A DNA stretch of 64,000 nucleotides, taken from Paractinoplanes ovalisporus (GTDB taxonomy: Bacteria > Actinomycetota > Actinomycetes > Mycobacteriales > Micromonosporaceae). Below, piece after piece: positions 15,791-25,143 of this stretch. The notes under the pieces were generated by a model that made no database searches, had not been told where the DNA came from, and saw only the letters and a list, made by a program, of their open reading frames with translations. The first letter of the stretch is position 1. The number at the start of each line of letters is the position of its first letter. Made by a program: the position numbers and the translations under genes. The DNA is taken from contig NZ_JAENHP010000002.1 in NCBI RefSeq assembly GCF_016834655.1, forward strand, positions 620,001 to 684,000, in the 5' to 3' direction.

Positions 15791-16599
15791 TTCTGGTCGC
15801 TCTTGTCGTCGCGGCCCGAGCCCGGCTCGGCCATGCGGCGGTGCATCTCGCCCTTCAGGCTGTCCGGCATCACCTTGGAGAAGGCGCCCTGCACCTTGGT
15901 CTTCACCGAACCGGCGACGACCCTCTCCTTGTCCTTCTGCATGGCCTCGAAGCCCTGCTTGGCGACCACGGCCGGGTCGTCCTTCTCACTCGCGCCGACC
16001 TTGGTGTCGTCCATGTCGGCGCGGTGGAAGAAGTTGGTGTCGGTCGGGCCGGGCATCAGCGACGTGACCGTCACGCCGGTGTCCTTCAGCTCGGCCCGCA
16101 GCGCCTCGGCGAACGACTGCACGAACGACTTCGAGGCGTTGTAGACGGCCTGGTAGGTGCCCGGCATCATCGACGCGATCGACGAGGTGAACAGCACCTG
16201 GCCGGCGTTGCGGGCGACCATGCCGGGCAGCACCCGCTTGGCCAGGTGCACGGTCGACGTGACGTTGACGTCGATCACGTTGAGTTCGTCGCGCAGGTCG
16301 GTCTGCCGGGTGAAGTCGCCGCCGATGCCGCGGCCCGCGTTGAGCGCGATGGCGTCGACGTCCCGGCCGGTCTCGAGGATCACCGCGTACAGGTGCTCCA
16401 CGCCCTCGAAGTGCGCGAGGTCCGCCCGTACGGCCGTCACCTGCGTCCGCCCGTCGCGGCGCAGGTCGGCCGCGGCCTCTTCGATCCCGTTGTCCTCGGC
16501 GCAGATGAGCAGGTCGTAGCCGTGCATCGCGAACTGCTTGGCCAGCTCGTAGCCGATACCACTGGACGCGCCGGTCACCACTGCGAATGGAGAAGTCAT
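15787..16599 (-). CDS. SDR family NAD(P)-dependent oxidoreductase
   Basis: 270 aa, ATG 16599. It shows TGASSGIGYELAKQFAMHG for cofactor binding, NAGRGIGGDF, a Ser in VLFTSSIASMM and the YNASK active site. The C-terminal 70 residues are charged and contain a KDKERVVAGSVKTKVQG segment common to one branch of classical SDRs. The start overlaps the proline racemase stop (ATGA), so it is downstream in the same minus-strand operon and may act on the epimerised product or a derived alcohol. Substrate unknown. Confidence 0.85.
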   Translation of the reverse strand: MTSPFAVVTGASSGIGYELAKQFAMHGYDLLICAEDNGIEEAAADLRRDGRTQVTAVRADLAHFEGVEHLYAVILETGRDVDAIALNAGRGIGGDFTRQTDLRDELNVIDVNVTSTVHLAKRVLPGMVARNAGQVLFTSSIASMMPGTYQAVYNASKSFVQSFAEALRAELKDTGVTVTSLMPGPTDTNFFHRADMDDTKVGASEKDDPAVVAKQGFEAMQKDKERVVAGSVKTKVQGAFSKVMPDSLKGEMHRRMAEPGSGRDDKSDQN

Positions 16600-17591
16600 G
16601 CCAAGCGCATGCCCGGCCCGGGGCCGCTTAACCGCCCGGTGCCAGGGACGCTCGCGCGGTCGACGGCGGGGACGAAGAAGCCGGCGCGCAGCGGGTCGGT
16701 GGGGGAGAAGAGCAGCGTCGTGCGGGCGGTCAGCCAGGCCGAACCGGAGATCTCGGGATGGACCCGGTCGTCGGTTGCGGAGGCTATGCGACCGGTGAAA
16801 CGGGTTCCGGTGATGCTGGTGAACTCGCGCGACTCGCCGGGGGCCAGCTCGCCGCGCGCGTGCATCAGGGCCAGTCGGGCGCAGGTGCCGGTGCCGCAGG
16901 GGGAGCGGTCGAAACCCAGCTCGTCCGACGTGGCCATGTTGACCAGTCCGTCGGCGACGAACAGTGTCTGCGGGACCCGCCGGGGCAATGCCGCGCGGAT
17001 GCGGGAACCGGCCGTGACCAGGGCGTTGACGTGGTCGAGGTGGATCGTCATCCCGATCGCGGCCACGTCGACCACCGCGTACCAGAGGCCGCCGTAGACC
17101 AGCGACACCGGCACCACCCCGAAACCGGGCACGTCGACGGGCAGGTTGTCGTGTTCCACGTACGAGGGAGCGCCCTGGAAACGTACGTGGGTGACCTCGC
17201 CGTCGTGGACGGTCGCGTGCGCCGTGATCAGGCCGGCCAGGGTCTCGATCCGCAGGGTCGGTGACTGGTAAAGGCCGGTCTCGAGCAGCGTGGTGACCGT
17301 GCCGATCAGGGCGTGACCGCACATCTCGAGCGGGCCCAGCGCCGAGAGGATCAGCAGGGACAGGTCGGCGTCGGGACGCGTGGGCGGCAGCACGACTGTC
17401 GCGTGGGACGGCGCGTGACCACGTGGTTCGCCCACCACCATGCCGATCAGGTCGGGCCACGATGCGTACAGGGAAGCCTGTTTCTCGGCCAGGGTCACAC
17501 CCGTCAGCGGGGGCAGGCCGCCGGTGATCACCCGGGTCGGCTCGCCGGCCGTGTGGGAATCGATGGCACTCACTTCAAGGCTGTTCGGCAC
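16596..17591 (-). CDS. Proline racemase / 4-hydroxyproline 2-epimerase family protein
   Basis: 331 aa, GTG start at 17591 (a second GTG at 17573 is possible). Both catalytic Cys are present: C91 in MCGHALIG and C232 in RSPCGTGTCARLA. Two Cys indicate a racemase or epimerase and argue against trans-3-hydroxyproline dehydratase, where the second is replaced. The Ala in MCGHALIG, where MCGHGT is more usual, leaves the exact substrate open. The product, D-proline or cis-4-hydroxy-D-proline, would suit the DAO-type dehydrogenase trio at 1-2.9 kb. It is divergent from a GntR gene, with tandem palindromes between them. Confidence 0.85.
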   Translation of the reverse strand: MPNSLEVSAIDSHTAGEPTRVITGGLPPLTGVTLAEKQASLYASWPDLIGMVVGEPRGHAPSHATVVLPPTRPDADLSLLILSALGPLEMCGHALIGTVTTLLETGLYQSPTLRIETLAGLITAHATVHDGEVTHVRFQGAPSYVEHDNLPVDVPGFGVVPVSLVYGGLWYAVVDVAAIGMTIHLDHVNALVTAGSRIRAALPRRVPQTLFVADGLVNMATSDELGFDRSPCGTGTCARLALMHARGELAPGESREFTSITGTRFTGRIASATDDRVHPEISGSAWLTARTTLLFSPTDPLRAGFFVPAVDRASVPGTGRLSGPGPGMRLA

Positions 17592-17625
17592 CGCTGGAAC
17601 CCCCGGGACCCGTTAACAAACTTTC

Positions 17626-17644
17626 TGTCGACACGATGTCGACA
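17626..17644. promoter_or_regulatory. Tandem TGTCGACA palindromes, candidate GntR operator
   Basis: Two perfect 8-bp palindromes TGTCGACA lie at 17626-17633 and 17637-17644, 11 bp apart and so on the same helix face. They are followed by a TAATAT box (17647-17652) usable as a -10 for the rightward GntR gene. The pair sits midway between the divergent racemase and GntR genes, which suits autoregulation and control of the racemase. Inferred from symmetry and position. Confidence 0.5.
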
Positions 17645-17701
17645 CGTAATATATCAGCGAGTACGGTGCTTCCTACAAGCCGAGGAGCAGGGGAGACACC
17701 A

Positions 17702-18349
17702 GTGAGCGGCCAGTACTCGAGCGAGGCCCAGCGGTGTTACAACATGCTGCGCGACCGGATTCTCGACGGTCGTTACGCCGAGGGCGCCGTGCTCAACCAG
17801 CTCGAGATCGCGCAGGAGTTCGGCACCTCACGGTCGCCGGTGCGCGAGGCGATCGCCCGGCTCGCGGCCGACCGGCTGGTCACCGACATCCCCGGCCGCG
17901 GGGCGCGCGTGGCGACCCTCTCGGTGCAGGACTACCTGGAGGTCAACCAGCTGCGCTGGCTCCTGGAGAGCTTCGCCGCGCGGGTCGCCGCCGGGCACAT
18001 GCCGATGGAGCTGATCGAGGACTTCCGCACCCGCCTGGCCCGCATCGAGGAGCCCGGCGAGCTGGAGGCGCTCGATCAGGAGCTGCACCGCGCGATCGCC
18101 GAACATTGCGGCAACGAGCGCATGCGCGAATACATCGCCCAGCTCAACGGCATGATGACGATCGCCCGCCGCCGCGACGTGGCCGGCTCGCACGACGACA
18201 TGCTGGGCGGTTTGCGGGAGCTTCTGGAGGCTTTCGCCGTACGGGACGCCGACCGCGCCGAACTCCTCATGCGCGACCACATCGGCAGTTTCACCACGCG
18301 CCTGCCCGGTTTGATGACCGCCCCCTCGATCCTCCGGAGCCTGCCGTGA
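17702..18349 (+). CDS. GntR family (FadR subfamily) transcriptional regulator
   Basis: I choose GTG 17702 (215 aa), which has GGGGAG 7 bp upstream; an in-frame ATG at 17636 lies inside the palindromic operator and is unlikely. The winged helix contains EFGTSRSPVREAIARLAADRLV, followed by an FCD effector domain (LDQELHRAIAEHCGNERM). It is divergent from the proline racemase and overlaps ProC by GTGA. It probably senses a proline-like or hydantoin-like carboxylate and controls both directions. Confidence 0.88.
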   Translation: MSGQYSSEAQRCYNMLRDRILDGRYAEGAVLNQLEIAQEFGTSRSPVREAIARLAADRLVTDIPGRGARVATLSVQDYLEVNQLRWLLESFAARVAAGHMPMELIEDFRTRLARIEEPGELEALDQELHRAIAEHCGNERMREYIAQLNGMMTIARRRDVAGSHDDMLGGLRELLEAFAVRDADRAELLMRDHIGSFTTRLPGLMTAPSILRSLP

Positions 18350-19317
18350 CGCCGCACCCGGCCATGCCGTCGCAGCCCGCCGTGCCGTCGGCTCCCGCCG
18401 CGTCCTCGCACCCCTCTGTTACTCCAGATCCCGGCGCGAAGTCGGAGTCCGCAGTGGAATCGACTGGCGCCGAGCGCGTGGCGATCCTGGGCGCCGGAAC
18501 CGTCGGGCGCGCTCTCGCCGAGTCGCTGATCCGGGCCGGTCACCCGGCCGACAAGCTGATCGTCACGGTGCGCCGCGAGGAGCATGCGGCCCGGCTTCGC
18601 GAGGAGTTGCCGTGTGAGGTGCTGCTCGACAACGCCGAGGCCACCCGCCGGGCGTCGATCGTGGTGCTGGCGACCAAACCGCAGGACATCGGCCCGGCGC
18701 TCGCCGCCGTTCGAACCAACCAGTTGGTTGTCTCCCTGGCGGCCGGCATCACGACCGCCGTTCTGGAGAAGCGCCGCGGCGAGAAGGACGAACCCGCGTC
18801 GGGGGAGTTCCGCGCCGAGGAGGACGACCGGCGTGGGCCGCGCGTGGTGCGGGTCATGACCAACACCGGGCTCATGGTCGACCAGGCGATGAGCGTGATC
18901 TCGGCGGGCCGCCACGCCACCGGGAACGACATGGACTCCGCCGAGGCGCTGTTGCGCGCCGGCGGTCGGGTTGTCCGGCTTCCCGAGGACCAGCAGGACG
19001 CGGTGAGCGCTCTGTCCGGTCACGGGGCGGCCTATCTGTATTTCATCGTCGAGGTGCTGACGCAGGCGGGCGTCTACGCGGGGGTCGCGCAGCCGGTCGC
19101 CCGTGAGCTGCTCGTGCAGACGATGGTGGGCGCAACGACGCTGTTGCGCGATTCCGGAGCGCATCCGGTCGAGTTGCGCGAGGCGATCATGAGTCGTGGC
19201 GGCGCCACGATCAGCGCCTTCCGGGAGATCGAGCGTCACAACGTGCGTGACGCACTGTTCGAGGCGGTCATGGCCGCCACCCGCCGAGGCGCGGAGCTCT
19301 CCGAACTCGCCTCCTGA
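18346..19317 (+). CDS. proC: Pyrroline-5-carboxylate reductase (ProC)
   Basis: 323 aa from a GTG overlapping the GntR stop; ATG 18364 is an alternative. After a Pro/Ala/Ser-rich N-terminal tail of about 40 residues, itself built of short repeats, the NADP fold ILGAGTVGRALAESLIRAG begins. Family segments VVLATKPQDIGPAL, VVSLAAGITTAVLE, VRVMTNTGLM, LSGHGAAYLYFIVE and IMSRGGATISAF follow. An insert of about 18 charged residues (EKRRGEKDEPASGEF region, 18770-18835) interrupts the AGITT loop. ProC reduces delta1-pyrroline-5-carboxylate to proline; here, inside a catabolic row, it may serve a related ketimine. Typical length is about 270, so tail and insert explain the excess. Confidence 0.85.
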   Translation: MTPHPAMPSQPAVPSAPAASSHPSVTPDPGAKSESAVESTGAERVAILGAGTVGRALAESLIRAGHPADKLIVTVRREEHAARLREELPCEVLLDNAEATRRASIVVLATKPQDIGPALAAVRTNQLVVSLAAGITTAVLEKRRGEKDEPASGEFRAEEDDRRGPRVVRVMTNTGLMVDQAMSVISAGRHATGNDMDSAEALLRAGGRVVRLPEDQQDAVSALSGHGAAYLYFIVEVLTQAGVYAGVAQPVARELLVQTMVGATTLLRDSGAHPVELREAIMSRGGATISAFREIERHNVRDALFEAVMAATRRGAELSELAS

Positions 19318-19319
19318 CG

Positions 19320-19350
19320 AAGCGTGCATTGCGCGAAGCGCGCATTGCAG
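19320..19350. repeat. Tandem GCGAAGCGYGCATTGC repeat and hairpin after proC
   Basis: Two 16-bp copies follow the proC stop at 19317. The junction forms the hairpin TGCGCG-AAG-CGCGCA (19330-19344), which could act as a weak terminator, though there is no T tract. A second direct repeat CCGCACACCCAAA occurs at 19446-19458 and 19462-19474, just before the HyuA ribosome site. The 176-bp gap holds nothing else. Confidence 0.5.
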
Positions 19351-19493
19351 GCCCACCACGCGCGGTCCCTGACGGACGGCCGGCTCCATAACGACAACTG
19401 CGACACATCCCTTCATCTGAGCGACCCGACCAGGGCCGTCCGACCCCGCACACCCAAAACTCCGCACACCCAAAGACAGCACGGAGGAGTTTC

Positions 19494-21509
19494 ATGTCCG
19501 AGCAATTCCGGGTCGCGGTCGACATCGGCGGAACGTTCACCGACGTCGTCGTCTACGAAGAAACGAGCGGACAGTTCCGCACCGGCAAGTCACCGACCAC
19601 GCCGGACGACCTCGTCCGGGGTGTGGTCGACGCGATGAACGCGGTCGTCGGCGACCCGGACGCCGTCCGGTCGTTCGTGCACGGCACCACGGTCGGCCTC
19701 AACGCTCTGCTGCAGCGCCGCGGCGAACGGGTCGCGCTGCTGGCCACCCGCGGCGTGGGCGACAGCTACTTCATCGCCCGCGGCCACCGCCTCGACATCT
19801 TCAACATCCACCACGTGCGGCCGGCGCCCCTGGTGGCCAAGCCCGACAAGATCGAGATCGGTGGGCGGCTGGACTGGCAGGGCGCGGAGGTCGCGCCGCT
19901 CGACCCGGCCGACCTCGAGTACGCCGCCGCGTACATCCGGCAGGAGGGCATCCGCTCGGTCGCGATCGCCTTTCTCTTCTCCTACCTCGACGGCCGCCAC
20001 GAGCAGGCCGCCGCCGACTATCTGAGCGCGGCCCTCCCGGGCGTCACGATCACGATGTCGCACGAGGCGGCGCGGGAGTGGCGCGAGTACGAGCGCACCT
20101 CCACCGCCGTGCTCAGCGCGTACAGCGGCCCGACCGTACGGGATTACCTCTCCCGCCTCGAGAAGGGTCTCGCCGACGAGGGCATCTCGGCCCCCGTACG
20201 CGTGATGCAGTCGAACGGCGGCATCATCGGCATCGCCAAGGCCCGCACCCAGCCGCTGCAGACGTTCTTCTCCGGCCCCGTGGGCGGCGCCGCCGGCGGC
20301 GAGGTGCTGGCCGCCCGCACCGGCCGCGACAACCTGATCTGCGTCGACATGGGTGGCACCAGCTTCGACATGAGCCTGATCGTCGGCGGCAAACCCGAGA
20401 TCCTGCCGCACGCCGACATGGAGAGCTTCCCGGCCCTGATGTCGGTCGTGGACATCAAGACGATCGGCGCCGGCGGCGGCTCGGTCGCCTACGTCGAGGC
20501 GGGTGGCCTGCGCGTCGGCCCCGAGAGCGCCGGCGCCGTGCCCGGCCCGGCCTGTTACGGCCGCGGCGGCACCCAGCCCACCGTCACCGACGCCAACCTG
20601 TTGCTCGGCCGGATCGACCCGGGCGCGTTCCTCGGCGGCAAGATGCGCCTCGACGTCGACGCCGCCAGGAGCAGCATGACCGCGCTCGCGGGCCGGCTCG
20701 GCCTCGACCCGTACGCCCTGGCCGAAGGCATCGTGGATGTCATCAACGCCAAGATGGCGCAGGCGATCCGGGCCATCACGGTCGAGCGCGGCATCGAGCC
20801 CCGCGACTTCTCGCTGGTCGCCTTTGGTGGCGCCGGCGCCCTGCACGCGGCCGCGCTGGCCGAGGCCCTGGGGATCGCCGAGGTGGTCGTGCCGGCCCTG
20901 CCGGGCGCGTTCTCGGCCTGGGGCATGTTGCAGTCGCCGCTGCGGCAGGACTTCACCCGCAGCTGGTTCCGCAAGCTCGACGGCCTGACCCCGGCCGACC
21001 TGGACGAGGCGTTCGCGCCGCTCGAAGCCGACGCCCGCGAGGCCCTGCGCACCGAGAACGTCGAAGCGGGGGCCGTCGAGTTCCGCCGCCAGCTGGACAC
21101 CCGCTATGCCGGCCAGGAGCACACGATCACGATGGCGCTCGGGAAAACAGATCTGGCAACGGACTTCCACGAGGAATACCGGCGCCGTTACGGCCACGCC
21201 AGCCCGGGAGCGCCCCTCGAGGTCACCACGGCCCGGCTCACGCTGCTGGCCGACGTGGACTTCCCCACGGTCGAGGCGAGCGAGGCCGAGGAAGCGCCTC
21301 AGCGGAAGCTGCCCACCCAGACGGTCATCTTCGGCCGCCGGGAGCACGAGACCGCGCGTGTCGACCGCGACGAGCTCAAGGTCGGCGAGCGCCTGACCGG
21401 CCCGCTGATCATCGACGAACCGACCTCCGTGACGATCGTGCCGCCCGGCTGGGCGGTGGCGGTCGACGGTTTCCACGCCCTGATCCTCACGAAGGACGCC
21501 GCCCGATGA
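19494..21509 (+). CDS. hyuA: Hydantoinase/5-oxoprolinase subunit A (HyuA)
   Basis: 671 aa with a strong ribosome site (GGAGGAG). N-terminal hydantoinaseA_N domain (FRVAVDIGGTFTDVVVYEE, an actin-fold ATP site), then the hydantoinase_A core with NLICVDMGGTSFDMSLIVGG and GAGGGSVAYVEAGG, and a C-terminal beta domain. With HyuB such proteins open hydantoins, 5-oxoproline or carbapenam-type cyclic amides using ATP. The stop overlaps HyuB by 4 bp. Exact ring specificity cannot be read; the proline theme of the row makes a pyrrolidone or prolyl-derived cyclic imide plausible. Confidence 0.9.
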   Translation: MSEQFRVAVDIGGTFTDVVVYEETSGQFRTGKSPTTPDDLVRGVVDAMNAVVGDPDAVRSFVHGTTVGLNALLQRRGERVALLATRGVGDSYFIARGHRLDIFNIHHVRPAPLVAKPDKIEIGGRLDWQGAEVAPLDPADLEYAAAYIRQEGIRSVAIAFLFSYLDGRHEQAAADYLSAALPGVTITMSHEAAREWREYERTSTAVLSAYSGPTVRDYLSRLEKGLADEGISAPVRVMQSNGGIIGIAKARTQPLQTFFSGPVGGAAGGEVLAARTGRDNLICVDMGGTSFDMSLIVGGKPEILPHADMESFPALMSVVDIKTIGAGGGSVAYVEAGGLRVGPESAGAVPGPACYGRGGTQPTVTDANLLLGRIDPGAFLGGKMRLDVDAARSSMTALAGRLGLDPYALAEGIVDVINAKMAQAIRAITVERGIEPRDFSLVAFGGAGALHAAALAEALGIAEVVVPALPGAFSAWGMLQSPLRQDFTRSWFRKLDGLTPADLDEAFAPLEADAREALRTENVEAGAVEFRRQLDTRYAGQEHTITMALGKTDLATDFHEEYRRRYGHASPGAPLEVTTARLTLLADVDFPTVEASEAEEAPQRKLPTQTVIFGRREHETARVDRDELKVGERLTGPLIIDEPTSVTIVPPGWAVAVDGFHALILTKDAAR

Positions 21510-23173
21510 CCGTCTCCGATCCGATCACCAACGAGATCATCCGCAACTCCTTCCTGGCCGTCGCCGAGGAGATGAACAACGGCCTCGTACGGTCGGCCTT
21601 CTCGCCGGTCATCTACGAGAGCAAGGACTCGGCCGTCGCGATCATCGACGCCCGGCACCGGGTGCTCGGCCAGTCCTCCGGCATCCCGCTGTTCCTGGGC
21701 AACCTCGAACACTGCACGAAGGTGACCGAGGAGATGTTCGGCCGCGACGCGTGGCAGGACGGCGACATCTGGATCATGAACGACTCGTACATCTCCGGCA
21801 CCCACCCGCACGACGTCACCGTCTATGCGCCGCTGTTCTACCAGGGCGACCTGGCCGGGTTCGTGGCGTCGCGGGCGCACTGGCTCGACATCGGCGGCAA
21901 GGACCCGGGCGTCGCCATGGACTCGACCGAGATCCAGCAGGAGGGCCTGCGGATCAAGCCGATGAAGATCGTGCAGGGCGGCGCCGAGCGTACGGACGTC
22001 ATCGAACTGATCGTCGGCAACACCCGCTTCCCGGTCTCGTGCACCGGTGACCTGCGGGCCCAGTTCGTGGTGGCCGAACTGGGCCGCCGCGGGCTGGTCG
22101 AGCTCTACGACCGCTACGGGCGCGAGGTGGTCGACACCGCCGCCGAGGTCATGTTCGCCCAGTCCGAGGCGCAGAACCGTGAGGGCATCGCGAAGATCCC
22201 GGATGGGACCTACACGGCGGAGGGCTGTCTCGACAGCGATGGCATCTCAGGCGTTCCCGTACGGGTGGAGGTCGTCATCGAGGTGGCCGGCGACTCGATG
22301 ACCATCGACGTCACCGGCTCCGACGACGCCGTGCGCGGGCCGATGAACTGCGGCGCCGTGCAGACCGTCTCGGCCTGCCGGCTCGGCTTCAAATACCTGG
22401 TCAACCCCGATCAGCCGGTGAACGGCGGCACGTTCGCGGCCCTCGACGTCAAGGTGCGCCCCGGTTCGGTGCTGGGCGCGCAGGAACCGTCGCCGTGCCA
22501 GTTCTACTTCACGCCGCTGGGCCTGCTGGTCGACCTGATCGTCAAGGCGCTGTCGCCCGTCATGCCCGAGCTGGCCGCGGCCGGCCACTACGGCGACGGC
22601 ATGATCCTCCAGTTCTCCGGGACGGATCCCCGTACGGGAAACCGGTTCATCGAAAATGAACCGCACGTCGGGGGATGGGGCGGCGCGCCGCACAACGACG
22701 GCGCCGACGGCATGATCTGGGCGATGTCCGGCGCGTTCAAGGACATGCCGATCGAGGTGTTCGAGACCAAGTTCCCGGCCACCATCAACGAGTACGCGTT
22801 CCGGCCCGACACCGGCGGCGCCGGCAAATACCGCGGCGGCTGCGGCGTCGTCCGCGAATACACGATGCTGCTCGACGACTGCGACCTCAGCCTGTGGCTG
22901 GACCGCTCGCAGACGCCGGCCTGGGGCATCGAGGGCGGCTCGGCCGGCGCCGCGCCCGACCTGATCATCAACCCGGGCCGCGACGACGAGCGCCGCATCA
23001 TGAAGGTCAACCGGACGAGGCTCAACCGCGGCGACACCGTACGGCTGATGACCGGTGGCGGCGGTGGCTACGGTGACCCGGCCGAGCGTGACCCCGACGC
23101 CGTGGCCCGCGACGTGGCGGCCGGCTACGTCACCCCGGCCGCGGCCCGCACGATCTACGGCTACGAGGCATGA
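21506..23173 (+). CDS. hyuB: Hydantoinase/5-oxoprolinase subunit B (HyuB)
   Basis: 555 aa from ATG 21506. The hydantoinase_B family is clear throughout: DPITNEIIRNSFLAVAEEMN at the start, WIMNDSYISGTHPHDVTVYAPLF, then GGWGGAPHNDGADGMIWAMSG and a terminal TGGGGGYGDPAERDPDAVARD. It pairs with HyuA to form the ATP-dependent cyclic amidase. ATGA overlaps on both ends link it to HyuA and to the ABC permease, so uptake and ring opening are made from one message. Confidence 0.9.
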   Translation: MTVSDPITNEIIRNSFLAVAEEMNNGLVRSAFSPVIYESKDSAVAIIDARHRVLGQSSGIPLFLGNLEHCTKVTEEMFGRDAWQDGDIWIMNDSYISGTHPHDVTVYAPLFYQGDLAGFVASRAHWLDIGGKDPGVAMDSTEIQQEGLRIKPMKIVQGGAERTDVIELIVGNTRFPVSCTGDLRAQFVVAELGRRGLVELYDRYGREVVDTAAEVMFAQSEAQNREGIAKIPDGTYTAEGCLDSDGISGVPVRVEVVIEVAGDSMTIDVTGSDDAVRGPMNCGAVQTVSACRLGFKYLVNPDQPVNGGTFAALDVKVRPGSVLGAQEPSPCQFYFTPLGLLVDLIVKALSPVMPELAAAGHYGDGMILQFSGTDPRTGNRFIENEPHVGGWGGAPHNDGADGMIWAMSGAFKDMPIEVFETKFPATINEYAFRPDTGGAGKYRGGCGVVREYTMLLDDCDLSLWLDRSQTPAWGIEGGSAGAAPDLIINPGRDDERRIMKVNRTRLNRGDTVRLMTGGGGGYGDPAERDPDAVARDVAAGYVTPAAARTIYGYEA

Positions 23174-24150
23174 CCAGCCTGGCGGCGAGGGTGCCGGACG
23201 TCGCCCGGAAGCCGCTGAGCCACGTTCCGGGCGCCCTGTGGATCGTCGCGCTGTTCCTGATCATCGCGAGCGTGGTCAACCCGTTCTTCGGCACCGCCCG
23301 CAACCTGCGCGAGATCCTCATCCAGTGCGCGGTGCTGGGCATCCTCGCCTGCGGCACGTCCCTGCTGCTGATCGCCGGGCTCATCGACTTCGCCATCGGG
23401 GCCGAGGTCTCGCTGGTCACCGCGGTCACCGGCACCATGCTCATGGCCGGTGACCCGGTGGCGCTCTGCCTGGCCGCCGGGGTGCTCACCGGCGTGGTCG
23501 CGGCCGGCCTGCAGGGACTGGTCGTGGCCGTGTTCAAGGTGACCCCGTTCATCGTCTCGCTCGGGGCCAGCACCGCCTATCTGGGCCTGGCCCTGCTCGT
23601 CTCGTCCGGGCGCCCGTTCTCCATCGGCAACAACCTGGAGGAGTACGGGCTGGGCAGCACCTTCTCCGTCCCCAACGTCGTCATCACCCTGATCGTGGTC
23701 GCGCTGCTGTTCGTCCTGCTGCTGCGGTGCACCCGGTTCGGACGGCACGTCTATGCACTCGGCGGCAGCGAACGCGCCTCGTTCCTGGCCGGCATCCGGG
23801 TGCAACAGGTCAAGCTTCTGGCCTACGTCATCGCGGGAGTCACGGTGGGCATCGCCGGGATCACGCTGATGGCCCGGGCCGGGACCGGCTCGCCCACCAT
23901 CGGGACGGGCTACGAGCTCCAGGCGCTGGCGGCCGCGGTCATCGGCGGCACCAGCTTCAGCGGCGGCCGCGGCACGGTCGCGGGCACCCTCATCGGCGTC
24001 GTGCTGCTGATCTCGATCGGCAGCCTGCTCGCGCTGATGAACGTGTCCGGGTCCGTCACCAACGTCGTCACCGGGGCGATCGTGGTGGTCGCCGCGATCG
24101 TCGATCAAGTCCGCTCCGGAAAGTTGCGACTCGTCAACACCCTCGCCTGA
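23170..24150 (+). CDS. ABC transporter permease (ribose/RbsC type)
   Basis: 326 aa with eight to ten membrane helices, typical of BPD_transp_2 permeases of the sugar/purine CUT2 class. The segment ALGGSERASFLAGIRVQQVKLLAYVIAG is the cytoplasmic coupling region, and GYELQALAAAVIGGTSFSGG with GRGTVAGTLIG is the conserved C-terminal signature. It overlaps HyuB (ATGA) and precedes the binding protein by 15 bp. The ATPase comes later in the row, after the amidohydrolase. Together they form an importer, probably for the substrate of HyuAB or of the amidohydrolase. Confidence 0.88.
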   Translation: MTSLAARVPDVARKPLSHVPGALWIVALFLIIASVVNPFFGTARNLREILIQCAVLGILACGTSLLLIAGLIDFAIGAEVSLVTAVTGTMLMAGDPVALCLAAGVLTGVVAAGLQGLVVAVFKVTPFIVSLGASTAYLGLALLVSSGRPFSIGNNLEEYGLGSTFSVPNVVITLIVVALLFVLLLRCTRFGRHVYALGGSERASFLAGIRVQQVKLLAYVIAGVTVGIAGITLMARAGTGSPTIGTGYELQALAAAVIGGTSFSGGRGTVAGTLIGVVLLISIGSLLALMNVSGSVTNVVTGAIVVVAAIVDQVRSGKLRLVNTLA

Positions 24151-24165
24151 TCCGGGAGTCCCCTC

Positions 24166-25143
24166 ATGAAGAAATTCCTTTCCGCGGCCGCGGTGGCGGC
24201 CCTGATGTTCACCGTCGCGGCCTGCGGCGGCTCCTCCGACGAACCCGTGGCGGCCGGTTCCGCGTCCGCCTCCGGCGAGAAGCTCAAGGTCGCCCTCATC
24301 AACGGCGTGCTCACCGGCACCCAGTCCCAGTGCGCCTTCAGCGGCGTCAAGCAGGTCCTCGCCGCCGGCGGGCACACCTGGGCCGACAGCAGCAGCGCCT
24401 ACAACGTCGAGAACGAGCTGCGCAACGTGCAGTCCGCGATCAGCCAGGGCGTCGACATGATCATGCTGTGGTCGGCGTTCCCGCAGTCCGCGCAGTCCGA
24501 GGTGCGTGCGGCCAAGGCGGCCGGCATCCCGATCTATCTGTTCTGGAACAACCCCGGCGACGACGTCAGCGCCGACGACCTGCTGGGCAGCGCCTACTAC
24601 GACTTCAAGGGCTCGGGCGTCGCCACCGGCAAGTGGATCGCCGACAACGTGCCCAATGCCAAGGTGATGGAGCTGACCGGCGCGCTCGGCTCGGGCACGG
24701 CCGAGGACATCATGGCCGGCACCAAGGAGGGCATGGGCACCTCGGGCGAGATCGTGGTGAGCCAGGACGCGGCCTGGGACGCGGCCAAGGCGGCGTCGCT
24801 GGCGCAGAGCCTGCTGCCCAGCCACCCCGAGGTCAACGTGATCGTCACGCACAACGACGACATGGCCCTGGCCGTCATCCGCGTGGTCAAGCAGCTCAAC
24901 CTGCAGGACAAGGTCAAGGTCGTCACCGAGTCGGTCAGCGGCGACGCCGGCATCGCCGCGGTCAAGAGCGGCGAGATCCCCTTCGCGGCCCTCGACCCGC
25001 TGGCCCAGTACGGCATCGACGCCATGACCGCCGCGCTCGCACTGAAGGGCGGCAGCGGCGAGAAGGCCATTCAGATCGGCCCGTCGCACTACGACACCAG
25101 CAAGAACGACCTGGCCTTCTGCAACCAGGAGTACATGAAGTGA
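24166..25143 (+). CDS. ABC transporter substrate-binding lipoprotein (RbsB-like)
   Basis: 325 aa. A signal peptide with lipobox VAAC (Cys about residue 20, MKKFLSAAAVAALMFTVAAC) is followed by a Ser/Gly-rich linker and a two-domain periplasmic-binding fold of the Peripla_BP_4 class: KVALINGVLTG, QSAISQGVDMIMLWSAFPQ, VNVIVTHNDDMALAVI. It should capture the substrate outside the membrane for the adjacent permease. The family is not restricted to sugars, and the neighbouring enzymes favour an amide or peptide-like ligand. It overlaps the amidohydrolase by 4 bp (GTGA). Confidence 0.88.
   Translation: MKKFLSAAAVAALMFTVAACGGSSDEPVAAGSASASGEKLKVALINGVLTGTQSQCAFSGVKQVLAAGGHTWADSSSAYNVENELRNVQSAISQGVDMIMLWSAFPQSAQSEVRAAKAAGIPIYLFWNNPGDDVSADDLLGSAYYDFKGSGVATGKWIADNVPNAKVMELTGALGSGTAEDIMAGTKEGMGTSGEIVVSQDAAWDAAKAASLAQSLLPSHPEVNVIVTHNDDMALAVIRVVKQLNLQDKVKVVTESVSGDAGIAAVKSGEIPFAALDPLAQYGIDAMTAALALKGGSGEKAIQIGPSHYDTSKNDLAFCNQEYMK

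Noticed and set aside
17636..17701. Upstream ATG start for the racemase-side GntR gene
   Set aside because: The ATG lies inside the TGTCGACA palindromes and -10-like box, while GTG 17702 has a good ribosome site and matches family length.
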